This document shows positions 1-12,500 of a stretch of DNA of 64,000 bases, piece after piece; position 1 is the stretch's first letter, and each line of letters opens with the position of its first letter. Below the pieces are notes generated by a model. It was given only the letters and a program-made list of their open reading frames with translations, made no database searches and had not been told where the DNA came from. The DNA comes from Owenia fusiformis (Eukaryota > Annelida > Polychaeta > Sabellida > Oweniidae). Location of the stretch: assembly GCA_903813345.2 (NCBI GenBank), contig CAIIXF020000011.1, positions 22,861,754 to 22,925,753 of the forward strand. The letters run 5' to 3'. The position numbers were made by a program, and so were the translations under genes.

Positions 1-778
1 TAGACCTTCACCAGATATCTCAGTGATAAGTGCTGCAATGATAATAGAGGTGGTATGAGTGTTGGAATAGAATAAATACATTATAGTTAGAACAACTGTC
101 AAACACCCATTTATTGAGGTGGTATGATTGTTTATTATTATGTCATATGTACGATAACAGCCAGATGTGATATTTCATACATTATAGCGATACATGTGAT
201 ATTTTCCTAACATAATTTATGAGATAGTTTCATATTACAAAATAAACATGTGACTGCATAGAAAAATATGATAATAAATAAATAAATTTAAATCTCGTGG
301 CAAAATATATTTCTGGAAAGTAGCATTAGATAATTAATTTTTGTTGAATATCAATAAAGTTTAAACAAAACATAACAATTAAATAAACCCAGTTAATTTC
401 TCATGAAATCATTTATGAACTCATTCTGGTATCATGATAATATCAACCTATCAATAAAAATGATATCACTCAAAATAGTCTAATATTCTGTTCTCTCATA
501 TGCCTACTTCAGTTGGGTTCATGTTTTCATATTTTTCTTGCAGATATGCCACTTCTTGAAACAGGTGTAAGGGAAAATTACTAAGGTACATGTCAACTCA
601 AATAATCTACATACTGAGGTAATAGATTATGGTAACTTTTTGTTTCTTATCATTTCAGACTTTTAAAGTACACACTGCTGAACATGTACCATTCAGTTCC
701 TAACCCTTGTCTGAGTACCACATTCTAAGTTCCCAGGAAGTCATTTCATATGAACTACCTACCCAGAGATGAAAATAC
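1..778. other. no recognisable gene
   Basis: AT-rich sequence with stops in all frames and no clear inverted or tandem repeat. It precedes the first Helentron-like repeat and could be intergenic or intronic. Confidence 0.5.
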
Positions 779-1570
779 AGCAACTAGAAAATAGCAACTC
801 TGCGGGGTAGCAAATTCCACCAAATAAAATATATCTTATTAAATCCCTAGTCATTTTGGAGGTAGTTGAGCAGAACTGTCTCATTTTGGCAAAATCTACA
901 CCCATGATGTGATGTGACACTATTTAATAAATTCTTAATTGAGCAGATTGTTACTTCCATAAGGCATCAGCATAAAATTTGAACCAAATCCATCAACTTG
1001 TATTTGAGTATGCATAAGTTACCAAAGATTACATTTTTAACAAAAATGGCAGTTATTTTAAATTGGGTGGTCATATTGTAAATTCATTCTTGAACAGAGG
1101 TACTTTGCTACTTCACTTCTAAAAAGAGAGCTTCGTCTTCACTCTTTCAGTTTTCAATAAATCTCTGAACTCACCGAGCGAATTCGAGTTCATGGTCAAA
1201 ATACGGATGACTTTCTATGTATGTAGCTTATGGAATTTGGACCAAATTCTATACTTAAGTCTAAATTTTTTTTTCATGAAAAAAGGTGGCCATTTTGAAT
1301 TGAGCGATGACACCTTCAAAATTCCTTCTTCAGCAGAATCCCTATGTCCCTTAGGCATCAGCATATAGAATTTGGACCAAATCCGTCAACTGGTATTTAG
1401 TCATCATACATCACATTTTTAAATGATGACCATTTTGAAACTCATTAGGTATAAGCCTAAAGAATGAACCAAATACGAGTTGACAGAGTTATCACCCAAA
1501 TACACAAACAAATGACAAGTGAATGGACAAATGTTCAGACAGATGGCTTCATTATATCCCTTCCAGACTT
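779..1570 (+). mobile_element. Helentron-like (HINE/DINE-1-like) repeat, copy 1
   Basis: The left end reads CAACTCTGCGGGGTAGCAAA and the right end has a short GACAGATGG stretch followed by the family's tail around ACTTCGTTTGG. Between them lie degenerate ~165 bp monomers, each with a motif close to AAATGGCGGCCATTTTGAAA and the phrase TTTGAACCAAATCC. The architecture (subterminal inverted repeats, tandem core, RGAC microsatellite, 3' hairpin) is that of non-autonomous Helentrons such as Drosophila DINE-1 and oyster CvA/pearl. This copy is decayed and has a foreign segment at 1110-1178. Family assignment is by structure only. Confidence 0.5.
1110..1178 (-). repeat. dispersed copy of the 30.5 kb promoter-like module
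   Basis: The reverse complement closely matches 30541-30610; both contain GAGTGAAGACGAAGCTCTCT. Only the part lying downstream of the TATA box in the 30.5 kb copy is present here, so this is a fragment of a dispersed element inserted in or fused to the Helentron-like repeat. Confidence 0.6.
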
Positions 1571-1686
1571 CGTTTGGCAATATTACAATGGGAAAATATT
1601 GAAGCTATGGAAAAATGAAGTCAACACCTGCTGAGATGTCAAAATATTATTATGTGAAAGTAGCAAAAATAAGGCAAACTAGATAA

Positions 1687-2470
1687 GGGCAACTCCGCGG
1701 AGTAGCAAATCCCAACGAACAAAATATCAATTACCGAATTCCAATCAATTATACTCATTACTTTGGTTAAAATTGAAAAAAAATTTAGATTTTAGAATTG
1801 CGAATTCCTGCAAAGCAGCCATTTTGAATTTTCTGAGGTACAAATCTGAAAAATAATACCATAATTGTGATCTACTTAAAGATTCCTTCAATTTGAGTAT
1901 AATATAGCCATACTTTGAAGGGATCGAAAAATTATTGCGAAATCGTACATTAGACGGCCATTTTGAATTTTACGAGGCTCGAATCAGAAAAAAGCTACAA
2001 TATTTGCAATCTACTCTTAATTGCCTTTCATTTGAGTATAATAAAGCTATACTTCAGAAAGATCTAGAAATTAGCGAAAATTTCTGTTTTCCTGACCCCC
2101 CATACACAACCCCTGGGGGTCAGGATGAAAAAACACGGAATATATGTGAAATAGATAGATGTTGCGAATATACTACCAAAATTTCAAACAATAATATTAA
2201 TTGCTTTGGTTTAGAATGAAAAATTTATAATTTTTGCAAAAAAGTCCTATCATTTTTAAAGCGGCGGCCATCTTGAAAAAATTTTTTTTTGCGTAAAACT
2301 ATTCACCAATATACATCTTTCCACCAAATATGAAGAAAATCCGTCAACTAATATTTGAGTTATCTTCCGGACGGACGGACAGACTGACTGACGGACTGAC
2401 AGACTGACGGACTGACGGACGGACGGAGGGCTTCACTATATCCCTACCGAACTTTGTTCGTTGGGATAAT
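1687..2470 (+). mobile_element. Helentron-like repeat, copy 2 (best preserved)
   Basis: The 5' end has GGCAACTCCGCGGAGTAGC, containing the small palindrome ACTCCGCGGAGT, then ATCCCAACGAACAAAA. The 3' end has a ~60 bp GGAC/TGAC/AGAC microsatellite (2353-2428), then CTTCACTATATCCC and a hairpin CCGAAC-TTT-GTTCG continuing to GGGAT. The 3' TTTGTTCG..GGGAT is an inverted copy of the 5' ATCCC..CGAACAAA, which is the subterminal inverted repeat expected of Helentrons. RGAC is the complement of the (GTCY)n microsatellite described for DINE-1. A 94-codon open frame inside is chance reading of the repeat. Confidence 0.6.
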
Positions 2471-2650
2471 CATTCATTTTAGAGGGATAAGGAATAGGCT
2501 GAACTTCTACCATTCAGGTCTCTGAGTGCCACATTCTAGGTTCCAAGGGAGTCCTTTTACTTGAACCAGTAATAATTTAATGTAAACTTTAATGTAGGCA
2601 TGGCAATGGCCCAATCACCTATATTGGAAAAAAGCTAGTATAACTAGAAA

Positions 2651-3440
2651 CAGCAACTCCAAGGAGTAGCAAATCCCCCTGAACAAAACATATTTTGATA
2701 ATTAGTGGCAATCTTGAAAATTTCTTCTTGAAGAAATATTAGTACATTTATACAAAACTTGAACCAAATCAATCCTCTGATATTTGATTTATCAAACATT
2801 GTTTTTCAATGAAAAATGGCAGCCATTTTGAAATTAAACCACCATTTTAAAAATTCCTTCTTGAGCAGGGCTTCTTTGTCCCTAGGTAACAACACATAAA
2901 ATTTGAAACATATCCATCCTCTGGTATTTGAATTATCAAAGATTACGTTTTTTATGACAATGGCAGCCATCTTGGAAAGGTCTTCTCAAAAAGAGCTACT
3001 GTTCTTGGGCATCAGCATACAAAATTTGAACCGAAATCAGTTCACTGGTATAGGAGTTATCAAAGATTACGTTCTTTATGAAAAATGGCGGCAATTTTGA
3101 AAATTCAGTGGCCATCTTAAAAATCTCTTTTTGAGCGATTCTCCTTAGTCACTTGGCATCAGCATATAAAATTTGAACCAAATCCGTCAATTACAGTAGT
3201 ATTTGAGTTATCAAAGATTACAATTTTATGAAAATGGTGGCCATTTTAAATTTAGTGGCCATAATGAGAATTTTTTCTCGAGCAGAGGTCCTTCACCCAT
3301 AAGGCATAAGCCTATAAAATTTTAATCAAACATGTCAACTGGTATTTGAGTTATCACCCGGACAGATGGATGAACAGTAGGATGAACGGATGGACAGACA
3401 GCTTTTCTATATCCCCCTCAAACTTCGTTCGGTGGGATAA
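2651..3440 (+). mobile_element. Helentron-like repeat, copy 3
   Basis: Same plan as the preceding copy: CAGCAACTCCAAGGAGTAGC at the 5' end, about four core monomers carrying AAAATGGCAGCCATTTTG or a variant, a degraded GGAC/GGATG microsatellite at 3360-3402, and the 3' end CAAACTTCGTTCGGTGGGAT. It lies directly upstream of the first recognised lectin exon and is separated from copy 2 by less than 200 bp. Core monomers each run through the phrase GGTATTTGAGTTATCAAAGA. Confidence 0.6.
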
Positions 3441-3526
3441 CAATAAACTATTTTACCTTATCATTATTATATAAACTCAGTATAAACAAAACAACCCATA
3501 TTTGTTTGAAGGTTTTGGCAGCAATT

Positions 3527-6500
3527 ATGCTAATGATTGCATTGTACATTTTTGTAGGTTGTGCCCTTACCTTCTCTGTTGTAAGTGATGAGGTCATAAT
3601 TGAATATGATACTAACAGATATGTAACGGCTGTCACAACACTATCTCTGAATTTTGGTGAGTATACTTTATTACGTAGAAAGATATACAGGGTGGTGCAG
3701 AAACATGTATCAAATAATTCTTTTTAGTCTTGCTTCAAGACTGTAGACACCCTATCTACTTCTCTACTTCACTTACTTCTCTACTTCACCAAGTTACACA
3801 TGTGGGGAGGTGTGAAGTGGGGGCTTCTCCTCATATTTCGATATATTTTCCAAATTAATTGCTCTCCATAAAGAACACTTGCCAACTCGCTATAATAAAT
3901 TTGAATGATTTCATACAATTTTAAATAACTTATAAACATTATTACATTAATTGTTTATAAGTTGAAACCTAGATTAACATTATGAACATTATTTAAGTTT
4001 TACAAATCACATTTTTTCAGAGAAAATAGTAGCTATTTTACTGAAAATGGCCACCATTAGATAGTAGCCTTTAACATTTGGACCAAATTCCATTAATGGT
4101 ATCAAAATATTTTCATGAAAAATGATGGACATTTTGATATTCAGCAGTCATTTGAAATCTTTTTCTTGAACAGAACTACCCAGCATGCCAAGAGACATCA
4201 GCAATTTTTTTTAGCTGAATCTGTTAACTGATATTTCAGTTATCAAAGATTACATTAAACATCTATGCCTATTCCTAAGCCAGGGATTAGAATAAAATAT
4301 TCCTTCAATCTTCATTTGTCTTGATACAGTCATATGACTCAATATTTGATTTCTTAATAACAAATAACATTAGAGTGTTTGAATTGATTAAATAATGATG
4401 AACATGTATGTTAGCATTTTTGAATGAAAATATTTTTCCAGAAAATTCATCACAGTGTCAGCCAAATTTCATCAAACCTAAACACAGAGATGATGTCTGC
4501 TATATGTTTGTAACATCTAATTATTCATGGAGTGATGCAATCGTACTTTGTCAGATGAATTTTGGGGCTGGATTACTGGTGATTGATAATGAGGATGACC
4601 AACAAGCTATTATGGGGCATTTATCAGCCATCTATGGTATGTATGAATTCATGAAAATTAGTCATTCTACTCACGCATTCATATTATTGGAATTTTTTAA
4701 GGTGTGTTAAAACTGTGATATCTTTGAAATATGGAAGGTATACCAAGTTATAGTATGCAGCCTTCTCCATTGGATTTTTCTCAAGTGGGGGCAAAATTCT
4801 GATTTTTACAATTCAGACCAAAATTGTTCAAAATATGCTGATTTTTATGATTTTTCTCATCTTCAAGTAGACCATTCAAATGGATTTCCAGGTGGGTGCA
4901 AGTATGTTTTTAAATCTCAGGTGGGTGCTGCGTCCACTTGTTTTAATGTTAGGGAGATCACTGCCATGTGCCATAGTTGATTATGATTGGTATGTGTTTT
5001 CCATTGAAAATATCACTGTTCCTTAGTACTGCATCATAAACAAGGCATTGACATGCAAAATGTCAACACCTTCAATTTGTCATAGACCTCGACCACCAAA
5101 CATTGAACACCAAGCACCAAACACCAACAACTGATCGGCGAACAGTCCATAATAAAAGACTATGTTACATAAGACACCACTTTTGGGTAAAATATTTGGA
5201 TACAAATCTACCTCTATCTTTGTCAAAATGATGAAAATAAAGATTTCCTCAGACGGAAGTTTATTTTCATATAATGCTTATGTGTCTGATAATTACACAA
5301 ACAAAAATACGTCCAATGGGATGGAATATCTAGAACACAAGATATTTTTGTAATTTTGTAACATGGGTTTTTGCTTTTGGGAATCTCGCGACCTAGAAGT
5401 CATATTTTCAAAGAATTTTTTAAGTTGGTAAATACTTTTTTATTTCTAAATGCAATTTTACATGAAGACTTCAAGTATGATATCACTTTAATACTCTAGC
5501 AGCTCATGCTAGTTGAGTATGCACTTCTATGTCCAGAGATTTTCTCTTCAGAAATCATCTATGTGAAGGTCATTGATCAATTTCGCTTGGTAAAATATTT
5601 GCCACTGAAGGCGAAATAGGTCAAATGGCCACAGCCTTTTTTACGCAAATACTACCTCCCCCATTTTTGTATCTCCAGAACCGTTGGACATAGAAGGCTG
5701 TGTGACTAGTTAAAATGTCCAGCACGGCCACATTATGGGGAGTCAATAGTTCTCGAGATATTTGCCAAAAACTTATTTTAAAATGCACAAAATCACAGTT
5801 CAGAGACATCAAAAATCATCAAATTCTTTTTCGTTTAAGAGAACTCTAAAATTGAGTAATACTAGAAAAACAGCAAATCCCACCAAACAAATTTTTTTTT
5901 TTTGATAATTAGTTGCCATCTTGAAAATTTCTTCTTCGACAGAGCATATCAGCATATAACCAAATCCATCCAATGGAATTTGAGTTATCACCCAAAAAAT
6001 TCCCCAAAAAATTGTGGCCATTTTGAAATTCAGCTGCCATTTTGAAAATTTTTCCCTAAGCATAGCTAATCCTGTCCCTAGGTAGCAGCATATAATAATA
6101 TTTGAACCAAATCTGTTCACTGGTGTTTCAGTTATCAAGGATTACATTTTTAATGACAAATGGCAGCCATTTTGAAAAATAGTGGCCATCTTGAAAATAT
6201 CTTTTTGAGCCGTCTAAGCATCAGCATGTAATATTTGAACCAATATTTGATTCATCAAAGATAACATTTTTTAGCAAAAAAAGGCTGCCATTTTGAAATT
6301 CAGTTGTCATCTTGAAAATTTTCTCTCCACCAGATTTTCTTTGTCCCGAGGCATCAACATACAAATTTTGTACCAAATCCATCCACCGATATCTGAGTTA
6401 TCAAAGATTATGTTTTTTAACTAAAAAAGGCAGCCATTTTGAAATTCAAATTCCATCTTAAAAATTCCTTCTTGAGCTGAGCTTGTCCCAAGGCATCAAC

Positions 6501-9500
6501 ATAAAAGGGTTTTTCAAAAAAATGTACCCAAAAGTATATCAACAGCATTGACAAACCAATCAATATTTTCAGACATTTTTTGCATGGTCTTGTAGATAAA
6601 AGATGAAAGTTTTTTCCCCTATACAGTTTTTAATTCAGTTTTGCCTTTTTGATACTTTAACCCGTTGCCTTTTACCTCATATTTCGATGACATTCTTACT
6701 ACTACATTGTTCATCACATTTTATTTCTATTTATTTTTTTTTAATTGTTTTTATTTCAAAGAAAAAGCATGTTAAAGCAATTGCAAAAAACAATTACAAT
6801 ACATCTATGAATGTTCATCTCTCTGGTAGTAATGTACAAAGTTGTTGATTTTCTTCCTCAGAAATATTAAAAATAAATATTAAATAAATATAAATATTAA
6901 AAATAAAAAAAATAAAAAAAATAAAATAAATATCTCTGAGAAAGAAAATCAACAACTTTGTAAATTACAATACAGTTACATGGTAAACATACATTTTACA
7001 ATACAATATTGGTTAAACGTTAGTCTTTAAGACATTTTACCGCATTGGCAATTTTTTTATTTAAAGGAAAAAATCATCAGTATCAGTTGTTTAATTTTAT
7101 ATTTCTGGTAGAATGATTTGATTTCTGTTCGGATGCTGGTCTTAAGTTGTTCTAAATGTAGGTCTCTTAGCTTGGATTTAGCATAAAAATTGTCCTTCAA
7201 ATAGCCTCAGAGAAAAATGTATGGGCCGTCAAATATGGTGAATAGGGAGGCCCTCACAATGTCTTAGAGCCCCCTTATACAGAGAGGTTAGAGGTTTAAG
7301 AAACTGCATTGGTTGGGATTCTAGTTTAGCCTTTGTTGTGTGTATTTTTACCACTGTGTTTTCATTTGGATATCATTTGGTCTCCAGACTAGCCTGCCTA
7401 ACTCTGGAAGGTAACTCCTGAATCATTTGCCAATAATTGACCTGATTATCTGTGATTGTTCTGTCATCGTCATCATCAAACATCTTTCTCTGTGGCTATT
7501 TCAAGGAGTGTTTTAATGCTCATTCCAAGCAAAAAGACCTAGAACAACTTAAGGGCAACATCCAAAGAGAAATCCAAAACATTCCACCGGAATTATTATC
7601 AAACGTGATGAACAATGTAGCAGTAAGGATACAGGCTGTCATCGAAATATGAGGTTACATTGATTATGTGGTGTAAAAGGTAAAGGGTTAAAGCATCAAA
7701 AAGACAAGACTGAAATAAAAATGGTGTATTGGGGAGAAAACTTTCATGCTTTGGCTACATGACCATGCAAAAAATGTCTGAAAATTTTGATTGGTTTATC
7801 TGTGCTCTTGATATACTTTTGGGTACATTTTTTGAGACACCCTGTAAAATTTGGACCATATCGGTCCACTAGTATTTGAGATATCAAAGATCGTGTATTT
7901 TTAAGAAAAATGGTGGCCATCTTGAAAATGTCTTCTTTAACAGAGCTCCTTTGTCACTTGGCATCAGCATATAAAATTTGAACCAAATCCTTTCACTGGT
8001 ATTTGAGTTATCAAAGATTACGTTTTTTTTACGGAAGATAGCAGCCATTTTGAAATTAAGCCGCCATGTTAAAAAATCTTTCTAAAACAGAGCTATTGTG
8101 TTCTCAGGCATCATCATATAAAATTTGAACCAAATCCATTTGGAATTATTACACCAAAAGTAGTGCGAAATGGCCTTTTCACGTGTTGGCATAAAGTTTT
8201 GATGACATTTAAAGACATAGTTCCTCTTTCACGTATATTATCTCATGGAAATGGGCATACCAGCGCAAAGATCTTTGTTCCGTGGTGAAGAAAAGCCATC
8301 AAACATTGTCTGAAGAGCAGATTTATCTCCGTAATTCTACTTTTAACATTGCGACCTTGACCTTGAAAAAATATAGCCATTTGGGCAATAATTGGTGATT
8401 CAAAAGTGAAAATGAGTGCTTTTTTCTGAGTTTTACTTTGACCAAGCCTAGAAAAAAATCGAAGTGGTAAACCTACCCCCAATTTCTGATATTTTCGTTG
8501 TCTAGAAGTGTCCTAGATGATATCAAAGTTTAAGAAAATTTGTATGTCTAGAAATATTTTATAAATTAGTGCCAATATGGTGGGTTTGGGTGTTTTTTTG
8601 CTCTCATTTTTTACCCCATTTCTACGGTTGCCATGGCAACTATAAGGCTTTGGTAACCATGCCAACTTGATTTTTGAAGGACATCCACCTGATAGTAGTT
8701 GGGCCAAGTTTGATGGAAAATGGGCATGGTTTGATATGCTGGCAGTGAGGTTGATTGTGGCATGTAGTAAAACGGCAAAACAATGGTGGAGTCATACCAT
8801 TATTTTGCCACATTTTGATGCTTTATTTTCAATTTATAATCGTTTGGTACCATCGTGACGTCACAATATAGCGTCTGACCTCATGATATGGGTACCAAAT
8901 TGAAGAGGACGTGACAAGCTTTAAGATGGTACCAAACATGTGGCCATTCATTTGATTAAAATGCTAACTTGAATAAGCCCAAAAGGTGTGTCACTCCCCT
9001 ACCCCATCCATTTTTCAGGCCAGTGAAAAACACCAAAATCTCAAATAATCCAGGCATCTTCAGGGGTCATTTTTTGGCCCCGTTTTATTCAAAATATCAT
9101 GTTTCTGGATACCATTTTTATCAGAAATGTCTCAATTACCTAAAAACAGTTACACTTGTGCTGAATAAGAAAACATGTCTCCATTAATATTTACTGGTAT
9201 TTGAGTTATCAAAGATTATGTTTTTTTACAAAAAAATTGCCACCATTTCGATATTCAGCCGCCATCTTGAAAATTTCTTCTATAGCCAAGTTCCTCTGAT
9301 CCCTAGGCATCAGCATATAAAATTTGAACCAAATGTGACTACACTTCGTTGGTTTAAAGCTTTTTCTACCGGTAGCACTCCCCTTCCCCTGTCTTTAACG
9401 ATGTTTGTTTTTGTTGCTGTTTTCCTTCTATAGTTTACCCTCATTTCAGAGACTGGTATCTAAATTCTGTTTATTCTTGTTGTTTTTCTCATTTCCTTAT

Positions 9501-12500
9501 TAGCCTTAGAACTCTGACCATATCTTTAATATTTGATTTTTTGGCTTTTTGTATTTTATCTGTATCCATTTATTTTTAGCAATTGTCTTTTTCATATATG
9601 CTGACAGTGTTTCTTTCTTATATCCTTGAGATATCAATTTTTCTCTTTTGGAAGCATTTTTTTCATCACTGCAGACTCTTGATATTCTTATTATCTGTGA
9701 CACATAGACCCCATATGATTGTTTTCTTGGAATGTTTCCTGAAAGGTCTGGATAGGAAACTATAGACTATAAAGAAATATTGCTTCGTTGTTGTTTGCAT
9801 TTTCTTCGTTCAGTTTGAGTTCAGGAGGGTATATAGTTTCCCTGTCATTTTCTAATTTATCATCATTATTTATACGGCATAAATGGACGGATGGACGGAG
9901 GCATTCCCTATATCCCTCCAAACTTCATTCGATGGGATAACTATAGAAATCTACAATATTAGAAAATTCCATAGTGGTCTTTTTGAAAAAAGGATAATTC
10001 AGTATAGGGGCTTTATCACTTTTGAGCTGTTCTGCAGGGGGTCTTTTGAAGATTGTTGAATTAGCATAGGGCCCAATATAGGTTTTTATAGTTTTTAACG
10101 GCTAGATATATCAAAAATAAGAAATTTTCAGAAATGTGTCTGTTTGATTTTCCTTAAATCAAGATATTACCTATAGAAATCTACAATATTAGAAAATTCC
10201 ATAGTGGACTTTTTGAGAAAAGGATACTTAAGTGAAGCCATATTGATAGTGGTTTATAATGGCAGCCAATGGAGATTTCCAAAATTCAAACGCCAATATC
10301 TTTTGAACTAGGTAAAACAAAAAATTTAACCATTCTGATTTGGAAGATAATCATGTTTTTGTAACATACTAGGAATATGGGCTTTATTGCTCTAGAACTG
10401 TTATACAGGGGGTCTTTTGAAGATTGATAAATTAACATGGAGCTCAATGTAAATGTGCAAAATTTTTGAGGCCTGCTATTATGAAACTGGGGCCATTTTT
10501 CAACACTACTTTGTTAGATATCAAAACTATATGTACAGTATTAATGATACTTTGGTCAAAAAATGGTGCTTTATATATAGCAAGTGCCATTGAACAGCTA
10601 ACTGGCCCCACTAATATGTGGGTCATAATAACCGTTTCCTTATACTTTGCATAATCCAAACCTCTACTATGAGAGAGATGTTCTCTTTATCCCCTCAAAC
10701 TTTGTTCAATGGGATAATGAACATATGTCACCACTTGTTTTTATTTTTATTTATTTGGGTTGAGCCAGACTGAAATAGGACTGATAGGCTTCCAAGTTAA
10801 ACTAGAAATTGGCAACTCCATGGAGTAGCAAATCCCAATGAACACTTTATTCACGTATCTGTATATATCAAAATATATTATTTACCATCTAATCTTCCCT
10901 CGATTTGCAGATAATAAAATCAGAATTTATACCAATTAAGCATTTGGGTGACTGTTTAAGACTCAAAGGCTCAAAAAATCAAGACAATGCAATTTTTGAG
11001 ATCTAATATGCTGTAATATAACCATACTTTAAAGAGATAACTAAATTATCTGGATTGATCAGGATTCAATATAGGTGACCTACTCTCATATAATTGAGGT
11101 AATAGAAAATACACTGGCATGTAGCGATTATAGCGGTCCTGTCTTGGCTTATTGAATTGTTACGAAGTTACGTATGCGGTGCGGAAGTTAGAGAGCAAAT
11201 GACCATCATTTCAATGTAATAGTTTATGCAGGAAAATTGAGATTAGGCCATTGGAGTATTTGTTTCATACATTTGTAAAACGTTACCCACTCATAGGTCA
11301 TACTTATCGTTAAACCAATAACTCAAATATATGCCCTTGTACACCGATCACCTGTTGAAATTAATACAGGCCGATTTCAACAAATGTAAACGGCGATATA
11401 TTTAAAATCGTATTCAAGCATGACCACGTCCCAACTTCTTTTGTTTTCTTTACAACTAAGCTATGACTGCAGTCTATTCAGTGTTGCGTATCGAACCTTG
11501 TTTATTATAAAAATAGTGCAACAACAAGCAGAATTCACACATTTACCTTATACTTATTCTCAACTGAAGACATTGAATTTATCTCTTAGGTTTTACATTA
11601 TAAATATCTTAACATGCAGAATACGAAAATAGAGGCTTAGGCCCAACTTTGTATGAATTTTATGAGAATAATCTGATTTTAGAGAAATGAAAAGAAAAAT
11701 GTCCACACACTACACAAAATATTTATGGTTCCCCGGGAATACGTATGTGCTGCTTGTATATTAGAATCGTATTCCAGTTACAGAAAGAAGTACATATCAT
11801 GCTAAACTATATACAACAGTTATGCACTTGGAGGTTTTGGATACAGGGAATATCCCGAGGGATACATAATATGTCTTCCCTTGGTCCCTCGGGAAGAAAT
11901 ATTGTATATCTCTCGGGATATTCCCTGTATCCAAAACCTCCAATTGCATAACCCCTATATAATGGCCAAGGGATAATCCCAATATCCTGACTATAGGATA
12001 ATATGTTTATCCCATACCAATCTTGGTCATCTGGTTCACATTGTTAAATCGTGGAAATATTTTAGAATATTCATGTCCAGTTTTGTTTTCTTGGCCGTGG
12101 GCGGATTTTCATGTTCTCTCAAATAATTCCATATTTATTTTCTCGAATTTTTTATTGATAAAGTGGATGCTCTCTCCCTTTTTTAACTATCAAACAGACC
12201 CTGATTGTCTGTGTTTTCTCCATTGCCGTTTACAGTCATTCCGCGAACGTTACAAATTATGAACAAATATGCAAGCGGCGATTATGACGTAGCGGGCAGA
12301 TATACTACATCTGCCCGCTTGGAGCGGGACGTAAAGCTTTATCCCATGGTTGCAAGGAGGATATAGATCGAATATCACATGATGATATATTTGATATGTG
12401 GATCAAGATATCATATTTTAGCAAACAATTTACGAACCATCGAATATCACTTTTAAACTATCGAATATCACATCTTAAATAGAGGATATCCTATGATTTT

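Larger units (their letters stand above)
6503..7846. mobile_element. decayed Tc1/mariner-superfamily element
   Basis: Inverted repeats of ~110 bp close the element. The right end reads inward from TACAGGGTGTCTCAAAAAA; the left end is a degraded version that shares AAAAATGTACCCAAAAGTAT and CAGACATTTTTTGCATGGTC with it. TACAGGGTGT ends and TA targets are typical of Tc1/mariner elements. Inside are two transposase C-terminal remnants in opposite orientations and a smaller palindrome (6829-6861 against 6928-6963). It interrupts a Helentron-like repeat and is older than the surrounding intron copies that lack it. Confidence 0.65.
5871..9940 (+). mobile_element. Helentron-like repeat, copy 4, swollen by insertions
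   Basis: The left end is CAGCAAATCCCACCAAACAA. Core monomers run 5900-6500, continue at 7850-8150 after a mariner-type insertion, and reappear at 9190-9340. The right end has an ATGGACGG microsatellite (9882-9900), then TATATCCCTCCAAACTTCAT and CGATGGGATAA. Two stretches, 8150-9190 and 9340-9880, match nothing recognised and may be further insertions. Left and right ends may belong to different copies; the span is the simplest reading. Confidence 0.4.

Noticed and set aside
1935-2219. 94-codon open frame
   Set aside because: Lies within Helentron-like core monomers and is not kept in the other copies.
10444-10659. Overlapping open frames of ~60-70 codons on both strands
   Set aside because: The region is an imperfect palindrome, so an open stretch on one strand is mirrored on the other; there is no recognisable domain.
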